In this document: piece by piece, positions 8,220-16,389 of the stretch
Layout of the letters: the number at the start of each line of letters is the position of its first letter
Numbering within the stretch: position 1 is the stretch's first letter
From: Fragilaria crotonensis
Taxonomy: Eukaryota; Bacillariophyta; Fragilariophyceae; Fragilariales; Fragilariaceae
Assembly: GCA_022925895.1 (NCBI GenBank)
Contig: JAKSYS010000841.1
Coordinates: 1 to 19,468, forward strand
Reading direction: 5' to 3'
Length of the DNA stretch: 19,468 nucleotides
Notes under the pieces: generated by a model
What the model saw: only the letters and a program-made list of their open reading frames with translations
Databases searched by the model: none
What the model was told of the DNA's origin: nothing
Translations under genes and position numbers: made by a program

Positions 8220-8835
8220 ATCAATCGCAGTTGGTTCCCTCTGTTCCAAATGACAGCTACTTCAAAACAAATGCTTCTAATGGAAGACTGTTGTACAAAG
8301 TGATCGCTGCAAAACCAGGAACTCGTAGTCGTTGAGAATTGTGTCAATCACGAAGTGCTACCAAGTTCTCGTTTCAATTCGAGTCAGAATCCGTTTCCAA
8401 CACTTCCAAACAAATGCTTCTAATGGAAGACAATTGTTAAAAGAGATCGATGCGGAATACCTCCTCGCAAACCAGATCTTCCTTGTCCCAAAGGAGTGCC
8501 GGTTAGCTACTTGTCCCAAATTGAGTCCGATCAGGTACAACACTTGAAAACAAATGCTTCAAATTGAAGACAAATGCTCAAACTGATCGATGCCTTGCCA
8601 CAAGGCAGCACTTGCTTGTTGAAATCAGAATCAGGTTGCCTATCTTCCACTTCGAGACAAATGCTTCTAATGGAAGTCAAATGCTAGAAGAGAATGATGT
8701 GGCACCAGGTCCTTGTCGCGGAGCATCTACTTCCTTACAATGGTATTTGTTGCAACCCGAGTCAGATCGGGTATCAAACAGTTCGATCAAAGGCTTCTAA
8801 TGGAAGTCGATTGATCGAAGTGATTGATGCCAGAA
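8220..8835 (+). repeat. Five decayed tandem units of a coding repeat (TNASNG type)
   Basis: The core ACAAATGCTTCTAATGGAAG or a close variant occurs at 8267, 8410, 8550, 8657 and 8787, spaced 143, 140, 107 and 130 bases. Translated around each core, the units resemble one another at protein level: an ESD-V-S-N-like segment, then F-K-T-N-A-S-N-G-R, then QLLKEIDA. The frame changes between units, and stops occur (for example after GTRSR near 8335 and at 8545-8547), so the gene is broken. I do not recognise the repeat family. The similarity of residues around each core suggests it was once translated on the plus strand as a 36- to 48-residue repeat protein. Confidence 0.6.
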
Positions 8836-10061
8836 ACAATCAACACGCATTCGAGACTGTTTTGTGCACTTCCCACTGCTCTTATCGCACGAGCATCATG
8901 ACGTGAAATGGGACTGCATGCGCGCACTATAGGAATGATAGGACATAGAAGTCCACCAAGAAATAAAGTCCCACAAAACACTACCTGGGACTACACTTTT
9001 CGATCATACAATTTGTAAGACTAAGAAAATACATATGCTAATTTTCTTTTGTGTGTAAAGTGTACATAGAAAAGACTATATTTAATTGTTCCCAGCTTAA
9101 ATACAGGCGAAAATGCATGTAAGAAAAAACTGTATGTAATGTTATATATTCAGATGTATATAGGCTTAATACATGCAAAAACACGAGTGGACACGATCGT
9201 TGCATCATATGCACTATTCACCGTGCAGTTACACGACTGTTTTTCGCATGACTGCCACCAAAACACATGGAGGAACGGAAAAACGTCACCGTAGTAACAC
9301 GAGACCGATAGGGTGTAAAATGCGGATACAGAGTCTATCACCACATCGTGACCCGGTCAAAATACACGTACGACACAGCGCACGCAAAAATTACATGTAA
9401 TGCAAACGTACTTAGACCAGCACTGATATGTGGTACATTGACGTACCATATACTGCGCAAGCATGGTGTGACGTGCAGTACAAATGCACAACAGCGTGAA
9501 CGTCGACGTGACAGAAAGTATCGCCATTCGCCATACTACAGCGTACAGTGTGACCAACGGCTCGCACAGCGTTGTGTGTATGCATACAATTCTAACTACG
9601 TACCGGTACGTAATACGTACACTATCATCGTAGTGAACAAAGCAATACAGCAATACAGCATGCACAATGCAGTGTGCTCTACAGGTACATACTACACTGA
9701 ACATGAACAATGCTAGTACCGCCGTACCTGCTAGTACAAGAACACGGTACAAGTGTACTAGTACTGTTCTTCACTGTGACTAATGTACTATACTTCTTAG
9801 GCACTCGAACCAGCATTCCTTGAACGACTAAAAATTCAAATGCAGACACTATCATTTTTTGGATACATAACGGAAATGCATTTACATACCACTTTGTAGT
9901 ATGATACGAATAGAAATGTAATCAGTACGAATAAAATATGAATTACAAGTACAACCAGCCTTTGTGATGTATGTACAAATTGTTAAGCACTAGTAATGTA
10001 TATACAATATATTGAAATTTGGTTGTGGATGTGTTTGAAAACATGGCGCAGCAACACAAAA
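8836..10061. other. AT-rich non-coding stretch before the spliced gene
   Basis: No credible gene. From about 8990 to 9180 it is AT-rich and low in complexity. From 9180 the sequence becomes rich in ACAC, TGCA and especially GTAC. The open frames on both strands here (for example 9357-9752) overlap each other and have highly biased composition, so I treat them as chance. 9790-10060 is AT-rich with no feature I could name. Confidence 0.5.
9368..9788. repeat. GTAC-dense patch 1
   Basis: I count 17 GTAC tetramers in about 420 bases, roughly ten times the chance level. It includes a perfect 16-bp palindrome TACGTACCGGTACGTA at 9597-9612 and a cluster at 9717-9787. The tetramers are not regularly spaced and are embedded in different flanks, so this is not a simple tandem repeat. 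Confidence 0.65.
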
Positions 10062-10067
10062 TATAAG
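10062..10067 (+). promoter_or_regulatory. Possible TATA element of the spliced gene
   Basis: TATAAG lies 80 bases upstream of the ATG at 10142, in an otherwise AT-rich region. The position is plausible for a short 5' UTR, but no transcript evidence is available and such AT-rich hexamers are common here. Confidence 0.3.
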
Positions 10068-10141
10068 GAGCACGAGCACATGTAGGAGAGCATTACAAAA
10101 TCACTTTGTGCAACACGGAATCACACACCTGAGTGAGAATC

Positions 10142-11836
10142 ATGGCAGGGAGGAAGAGGAGATCACGTGAAGACAATGAAGGAAATGAAGAGAACGTGGA
10201 CCCGAATGAGGATAGGAGGGACAAGAGGCAAGAATGGCAAGAGAAACAAGGAGGTCAGGTAGGCACAGCACAAGGAAGAAATGAACGAGAGCCAAATGCA
10301 CCAAATCAAGACCAGGTAGATCATTCGAGAAGCCAATCTCCCACTAGAGGTAGTGGAAATGCAGCTGATCACCACTCTCCATTTAGAGGTGGTCATCATG
10401 CTCGGCACCACTCTCCATCTAGTAGAGGTGGTAATGAAGGCTCTCACCAACATCAACAAGGAATACAAGAGAGACAGCGGAACCAGCAAAATCAAGGACG
10501 GACTGATGACTCAAGAAGCCAATCTCCCACTGGAGCTAGTGGTAACGCAACTGATCACCACTCTCCATTTAGAGGTGGTCTTCATGATCGGCACCGCTCT
10601 CCATCTAGAGGTGGCAACCCAGGATCTCGACAATATCGAAACAATCCTCATGATTGGCATCGACATAATTGTCAACCTGATCATCGCTCTCCATTTAGAG
10701 GTAATGATCAGGTGCAGGATGACACTCCATTTAGAGGTCGTCCTGCTGACAGATTGTGGCAACGTCAACGTGCCCATGAATCCCACCGTTGTCATCCGCG
10801 GGAAGGTGGTAGCGCCAGATCTCGAGGACGATGGAGTCGGAGGGATGAGGCTTCTTTGTCTGGAAGTGAATCCAGTTATGATTCAGGATTTTCCTTGACT
10901 GACGATGACGGTCCTCTGTCTCGTCGATCAAGAGGACAAACTGGTGAGGATAATATCCGAAAAAAGGCTATGTCATACAGAACTGCCCATGATAGTCAAA
11001 AAGCACATCGTTGATAGAATTCAAGTCGTTGTAAAGGGAATGATATTCAGGAAGATGAAGTTCATTACGAGTGAGGCAATGTTCAATAGAGCAATGAAGA
11101 TTGTTCTTGAAACTGAAGAACCAGATGACGAGGACGAATTTGTGAGGATATACAAGACATGTGTTGTTGGCAGCATCAATGGCAAGAGAAGTACCTGTGA
11201 GCAGGCAGGTGGGAGGATTGTCAAGGAACTACTTCGTCAACTTGATTACGCCAACGCAGATGATCTTAACCCACCATACTCAATGCAGACACTGAAAAAT
11301 TGAGGCAAGGAGAACATGAACTTGACAAGAAAGCATTTCAGTGGTTTATTGGGGAGTTTCTGGCATGTGTGTCGGGAAAGAAAGTTTGGGGGAGGAAAAA
11401 GTACTATTACAGGGTATCTGAAGCTGTTGTGGACAAGGGAAGTCAAGAACTTGTGGTAACAGTGTCTGATGAGGCTTTTGCTCTCCTCCTTTACGAGAAT
11501 TACATTGAAAAATGGATAACACGGTATCACACAGAACGCCGTGGCGAGAAGGCTGATACGAAGATCACGGGCAAATACACATCATCGGTAATGGATCACT
11601 GCCTGTATGGAGGGTGGAGTGCGGAGGGAGTTGCGAGATTCAATGAATTGTCGATGCTTGTAGATAGGGACAGAAAGAGTGCTAATGCAAAGAAAGCTGA
11701 AGAAGAAGTGCTCCTTGCATTGAGGAGACAAAAATTTGGAGATCGCGTGGACAATGACATTCTGAGAGACCCCGAGGAAGAAGGAGGGAGACGGCGTGTT
11801 ATGCCTGAAGCAGTAGAGGCGTTTTGTGAATTGTAA
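10142..11836 (+). CDS. Spliced gene: Arg/Ser- and SPFRGG-rich protein with KYT/GGWSxEG/FNEL C-terminal domain
   Basis: Three plus-strand open frames join into one if two GT-AG introns are removed (10944-10980 and 11197-11288), giving about 521 residues from the ATG at 10142. The start is ATG GCA GG with an A at -5. The first 220 residues are hydrophilic: acidic/basic, then repeats of SRSQSPT and SPFRGG type, like RS or RGG domains that bind RNA or mediate nuclear condensation. The C-terminal half is a different, folded-looking domain: VKGMIFRKMKFI, an acidic DDEDEF stretch, then KYT (near 11573) and GGWSAEGVARFNEL (11605-11650), ending in a charged coiled-coil-like tail. The same landmarks in the same order occur in the pseudogene at 14333-15692, so this is one member of a repeated family, perhaps associated with mobile DNA. 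Function unknown. If the first intron is not real, a one-base shift must explain the frame change and the gene may be broken. Confidence 0.65.
10328..10738 (+). repeat. Internal coding repeats of the RS/SPFRGG region
   Basis: A block beginning AGAAGCCAATCTCCCACT is duplicated in frame at 10328 and 10514 (186 bases, 62 codons apart). Within and after it, CTCCATTTAGAGGT occurs four times (10377, 10563, 10689, 10725), encoding SPFRG or TPFRG. Two variants encode SPSSRGG and SPSRGG (around 10410 and 10597). The third positions differ between copies while the residues stay similar, which supports translation. Confidence 0.75.
10944..10980 (+). other. Possible 37-nt intron 1 of the spliced gene
   Basis: GTGAGG...CATACAG. 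Removing it moves the frame from the RS-rich part to the frame that encodes LPMIVKKHIV and beyond. 37 nt is very short. A 115-nt alternative with the same acceptor (10866-10980, GTGAAT donor) also restores the frame, at the cost of an acidic Ser-rich segment. Confidence 0.35.
11197..11288 (+). other. Probable 92-nt intron 2 of the spliced gene
   Basis: GTGAGC...AATGCAG. Splicing joins KRST to TEKLRQGEHELDKKAFQWF in frame and removes the stop at 11301-11303. A second donor 12 nt downstream (11209, GTGGGA) keeps the same frame and would add four residues, so alternative donor use is possible. Confidence 0.5.
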
Positions 11837-11917
11837 TTGTAACAAGAACAATGAAATGCTCACGATATAGAATTTTGTCATTATAGGGACACATTGCACA
11901 GAGACGCACTACTGGGA

Positions 11918-12216
11918 GTACATCGGTACAATCAGATGGTGTGTTGTACGGTGAATGTGACAGATGGAATACAAAGAAGAGAGCGTAACATAGATATCAC
12001 ATGATCAAAGATGTGACACACTGTACAGTCAGTGTGACAAGGCTGTACTATAATCGAAAAACATTAGTCCTTTGTACCATTTTGTGGTACGCATTTAGTA
12101 GGGGAGTACTATTTTGTTCAGGTGTACCAAAAATTGATACACAAAAAAACCATGGTACAAATCTGTACCGGACTCAAAAAAATATTTTACAGTTACCACC
12201 ATATGGTAGGTGTACA
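11918..12216. repeat. GTAC-dense patch 2, downstream of the spliced gene
   Basis: I count 12 GTAC tetramers in about 300 bases, starting some 80 bases after the stop codon at 11836. No gene is apparent; the small open frame at 12001-12273 has no supporting features. With patch 1 it flanks the gene on both sides. Confidence 0.6.
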
Positions 12217-12272
12217 ACCCGGAACCCTCTGAGGAATTGTATGATCTCAATCAGACGTTACAAACTTCAATG

Positions 12273-12440
12273 ACGCCCAATGGCTTGAACGGTCCTTTGC
12301 TGAACAAAAGGACTACTGCACCAACCAAGTAATGTGGGCTTTACCAGTAAGGCACGACGTGTAGGCACACTACTCTTTCAAGCAAGATCCTCGCAGGTGA
12401 CTGATGTCCACACACAAAACTCGGGCTGGTGCAGCAACAG
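12273..12440 (+). repeat. 168-bp direct repeat, copy 1
   Basis: Matches 12539-12706 at a constant offset of 266 with only a handful of differences. The plus strand of both copies encodes an open stretch around ERSFAEQKDYCTNQ followed by MWALPVRHDV and a stop, so it may be a duplicated gene fragment. No function is recognised. Confidence 0.8.
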
Positions 12441-12538
12441 AGAGAAGCAAGGAATGACAGGAACAATAATTGCGTCCTTGCAACAATTGTGGCCAAACAG
12501 CACAACGCCCTCCAAATCAATCAACAACAATGTATCAG

Positions 12539-12706
12539 ACGTCCAATTTCTTGAACGGTCCTTTGCTGAACAAAAGGACTACTGCACCAACCAAGTAATG
12601 TGGGCTTTACCAGTAAGGCACGACGTGTAGGCACACTACTCTTTCGAGCAAGATCCTCGCAGGTGACTGATGTCCACACACAAAACTTGAGCTGATGCAG
12701 CAACTG
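12539..12706 (+). repeat. 168-bp direct repeat, copy 2
   Basis: Partner of 12273-12440. Here the open stretch is part of a longer plus-strand frame (12334-12630), but that frame crosses the non-repeated spacer and reads poorly there. The 98 bases between copies have no counterpart. Confidence 0.8.
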
Positions 12707-14332
12707 AACAATATTATCAATCAATTGCGATGACAATGCTTGCCTGGTGAAGTTGATGAATGTAAAACTGACAAAACAGATCAAAATTGGAGTGAGTAAT
12801 TTACTTATTTCGATTGTGATGCAGCAAAGCAGTTCAGTTTTGGTGGCAAAACAGCAAGATCTTGATCAGTGGAGCAAGTACGGTGAAAAAGAGTACCTAC
12901 TGTCGAAGGAAAAAGCGCGTACACAGTGCTCCTACCACCCTGCAGTAGAAGCCACGTGAGTTTGGCGCGTACTACCAGTAAGCATTCACTGTACAAAAAC
13001 AACAGTCCTGGTACAACGATGCCGTAGAAAATACGTGGATGTAGAGTTTTTGTACATCCGGTTACCCTGCGGCAACACACCAAAATTCCCTGATCTCATC
13101 CATTCAAAAGAACAACAACCTTGTTATCTTCAAAGCCAAAACTCTCACAGATTCATCTCATGACATAAGAGGATGGGATGTTACTTACAGAAACGAATTT
13201 GGTGAAGAATTGAGAAAAGAGTGAATGGAAGAGTGTCAGTTCACTTGAGGATCTGACACTGGATGGAGTTGTGTACCAAAATGAGTTCGACGATAACGGT
13301 CGTTTAACGTCTTTTTAACATTGATTTAACGGATTAAGTCCCGAGAAGGTTGATGCCACCTTCACACAAACGCAGGTTTTGTGGTGCATTAACTAGCAAG
13401 GTCCGCAGTGGGTCGATGCCGGCAACAAGCAGAATCAAATTGATGGCAACGTATATTCAAAGGCACGCCTACAAGACGAGTATTACCATCGACATCGTAA
13501 GCACACCAAATATCGATGCACCGGAACACAATTGCAGAAAAAAAGGTAAATACAGTGATATAAACGCAGTGGCAACAACGATGGCAAATGCGGAATGAGG
13601 ATGTTTAAGGCCATTTTCTACGCGCAAAAAAGCAATAGAACAACGAGCAATCACACAAAGCTAATAATTATATACAACAACCGTCAACATATGGAACGAC
13701 GGGTACAGCAATTTTACATACCATCGTGATGAAGTGATGACGCATCTGCAGAGGCCCACATGAGTCACACTAAATTGGTTAACAATAAACACGTCTTGAT
13801 CACGCATTAGCGAAACGAAAGCAATCAAGGTAAGGCGTAAGAACAATACAGTCGTATTCAGTCCGGTCCAAGTACCTGCTGAAGTATAGTACGTAAGAAC
13901 TCAAAAAGAAGTGCAAACGTTTGAATCGGGTGGGTCGCGTATCCTTTACGTTAGATACAGCGGCAGTACGTTTATCAAATTTTTAGTTTTGTAATAGCAG
14001 GGTACCAGTTAACAATGCTATTAATTTATTACTGACATTTTTAATGCGGGAAACAATGTTTAAAAATAAAGTATGCGCGGCAGGTTTGATTTTCAAATGA
14101 ATCGTAGTAAGTAGTATTTTTTGTTTTAAATTTAACAAGTGTTTCGTGTTACATTTATACATGCAACGAACCACATGTTGGCACCCATTATTTTTCTTCA
14201 TGAAGCTCAATGATCAACGTTTGAATAAGTTTGCATTAATCGTGGAATGACGAAGACGTATAGCACGCTGAACAAAAATGAGTTCATAAAACACAAAGTT
14301 CAAAATACAAACATTTGACTGATTTGTTTCAG
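12707..14332. other. No intact gene; decayed coding scraps and a third GTAC patch
   Basis: GTAC is dense at 12878-13056 (seven copies), with an inverted repeat GGATGTA/TACATCC at 13037-13043 and 13053-13059. Around 13105-13225 one plus-strand frame reads like protein (FKAKTLTDSSHDIRGWDVT) before a stop, possibly a gene relic. 13300-14330 is AT-rich with short open frames only. Its last bases (TTGTTTCAG at 14324-14332) look like a splice acceptor for the pseudogene that follows, so an upstream exon may hide here. Confidence 0.45.
12878..13056. repeat. GTAC-dense patch 3
   Basis: Seven GTAC tetramers in about 180 bases, including GCGCGTAC twice (near 12916 and 12966). It is similar in style to the two patches that flank the spliced gene. 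Confidence 0.5.
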
Positions 14333-15692
14333 ATGAACGGAATGCATCATCGCGGTCAACTTGACCCATCATCCGTTTTGGATGATGAACTTCCTTCGAT
14401 ACTTACAAAAAACATGTTGTATATGTCGGGACGAAAACATTGCGCAGTTGCCGATGCCGTGCAAAGTGATCAAAACGTATATCATCAACCACAGCAGCAA
14501 GTAACGCCAATCATGAGTGGTTATTCTCCCATGCCAGCAATGCTAGAAGGCAGAGTATTAGAGCGTGCGTCAATGCCTGAAAATATTGCAATTGTTCCTC
14601 CACATCTTGTACCGCTTAACATGCAGCTTCAAAACACAATTGCATCGCAACGCATGATGGTGAAAGAGTGTGTTAAAACAAAGTTGTTCAGTCGTCTCAA
14701 GTTTTTCAAAAAAGACTTGCATGGTTTATATGATTTACGACGTGGCACGGTTTGTTCGATGATTGTTGCTAATTGCAATGTGGCGAAAGAAGACGTCGAT
14801 GAATACTGGTGGGCAGACATGCGTAAACTTGTTGTTTGTTCTCACACAGATCGTCGCAACAATGTCATCAAAAACATGCGCTTAAGATTCAGAGGTAAGT
14901 GAAATGATAAATTGCTCGAGTGCAAGCAAATGACTAACGTTTGTTTTATTGTCACAAATCAGATGGCATGTGTGGTAAGATTCCGCACTTCAAAGTTAAC
15001 AATGGTCAGAATGCCGATATGGACTACATGTTAGCAATGCGAGACAATTTGGTTCATTATGTGCATTTAATTGATATCTATGCGCCTTGCATTGTTGGAC
15101 ACAGTAATTGGAATGACAAGGCTAACATGATGAGTTATTGTCGTTCAGATTCTGGGGTTTTCAATGAGTATGTGTTTTTGCTAACGAAGCTTTCATGCTT
15201 CTTGTTTTACTTAATTACACAGCGACATGGATGTCTGAATTGGCATTGGAACAATCAAAGGTATGACGATACAGTGCAATGTTTTGAATTTGTTTGATTG
15301 CCGTGCTGACACATTGCTAAAAATATGGCCGATACATTGTTACAGATTCAAGCACATGTTAATGCTGTTGCTGTTCCGGTCCCCGCTATCGTGGTAAGTT
15401 TTGGTTTGTTGCGTGACAGTAACGCAAGCATGCAACAAAACTAACACTTGTTGTAATGTTAGGCACCAAAATATACATTGTCACGAAAATAACGCAACGA
15501 TACTAATGGTGTAGCTGGAATGGATGGACTGAAGATGGCATGAATAAGTTTAATGATCTCTACGATTCAGTGAAAGAAGACAGGATTTCGCATGGAGTGA
15601 TGTTTAATAATCAATTGCTGAATGTGTTTTGGAGCGCCAACGTGTTGTGAAACCAAATCCGCAACGTGCAAACAACAGAAGCGCAAGCGATG
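14333..15692 (+). pseudogene. Multi-exon pseudogene, relative of the spliced gene at 10142
   Basis: Exon 1 (14333-14894, 187 codons) starts right after a TTGTTTCAG acceptor at an ATG. It contains MMVKECVKTKLFSRLKFF and an acidic DVDEYWW segment that parallel KGMIFRKMKFI and DDEDEF of the other gene. Four introns with good GT-AG ends follow: 14895-14962, 15168-15222, 15261-15345 and 15394-15462. Exon 2 reads DGMCGKIPHFKVNNG onward, exon 3 TWMSELALEQSK, exon 4 IQAHVNAVAV, exon 5 APKYTLSRK. Then comes a stop (TAA 15490-15492) and, in another frame, NGWTEDGMNKFNDLYDSV. A further shift is needed after LLNVF (about 15632) to continue into ERQRVVKPNPQ. Exon 2 and exon 3 also do not join in phase. 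It is therefore broken in at least three places, but with introns retained, so it was duplicated as DNA and not copied from mRNA. Confidence 0.65.
14895..14962 (+). other. Intron 1 of the pseudogene (68 nt)
   Basis: A textbook intron: donor GTAAGT, a TGACTAAC branch-site-like sequence at 14931-14938, a T-rich tract, and acceptor ATCAG. It joins LRFR to DGMCGK in frame. Confidence 0.75.
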
Positions 15693-16286
15693 CCACGAGA
15701 TGATATGGGATGTATTGACACCGTGCTGTGCACAAATGAAAATCCAGACGGCATTGTGCCTTTATAATGTGATTAGTTTAATATTGATTAAGATGCAGAT
15801 ATTTACCACACACCAACTCATAAATGGACAGTACAATACAACATAATCAGGCGGTGCTAAGTAAAGCAATATGAAATGCAAAATTAAAGATTAACTAGAG
15901 ACGAAAGATCAGGAATACGCCTGATTAGATTACGTTGTTTCGTGAGAAGAAACCCAGGATTCCGTATTCTAAATTTTCCGGAATCTATCAATTAGAACTC
16001 GGGTGTATCAAAGAGTATTTTGTTGGATTCCGAATTCTGAACTTCGGAACATGTGCATACAAAAGTACGGAATACGAAAAAAACTAGTACGTGAACAATA
16101 ATGTGGCATTATTTTGTACGGATCTATGCATAATTTAATTCGTATAAATCCAAACAAAAAATAGGGATATGTGACACGAATTCAGGTCTTGCTTTTAGAT
16201 GTGGTACTGTATTCTAATAATAATTGTGCAGTGTTCATCAAGATTAATTTATACTACATAGTGGGTTCCTCACAACTGATTGGAGT
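15693..16286. other. AT-rich spacer, no gene seen
   Basis: Only short frames. GGAATACG-type words occur in both orientations (for example near 15959 and 16068) but do not form a clean inverted repeat. The right edge is the 3' end of LINE-like element 2. Confidence 0.5.
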
Positions 16287-16389
16287 AAAAACTCGAGATC
16301 TATTTAACGTGCTGCCGCTAAGCCCATGACAGGAGGCAATCGACTCGCATGGGTGGGCACTACACTGGGGTGTATAGTAGCCACCAGTA

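Noticed and set aside
9348-9752. Overlapping 122- and 131-codon ORFs on opposite strands
   Set aside because: They lie in the GTAC/ACAC-rich patch with strongly biased composition and no motif; long open frames arise there by chance.
10353-10898. 181-codon plus-strand ORF within the RS-rich gene
   Set aside because: It is a shadow frame of the repetitive SPFRGG region. Its composition (LHLEV repeats) mirrors the DNA repeat, and the other frame keeps residues constant while third positions vary.
9717-12052. Terminal inverted repeats bracketing the spliced gene
   Set aside because: Stretches near 9770-9787 and the complement of 12023-12040 share CACT/GACT/GTAC words, but alignment needs several gaps and mismatches, so I do not call them repeats.
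12181-12220. CCATATGG palindrome, also seen near 18724
   Set aside because: A short palindrome occurring twice in different contexts; no shared flanks and nothing to suggest function.
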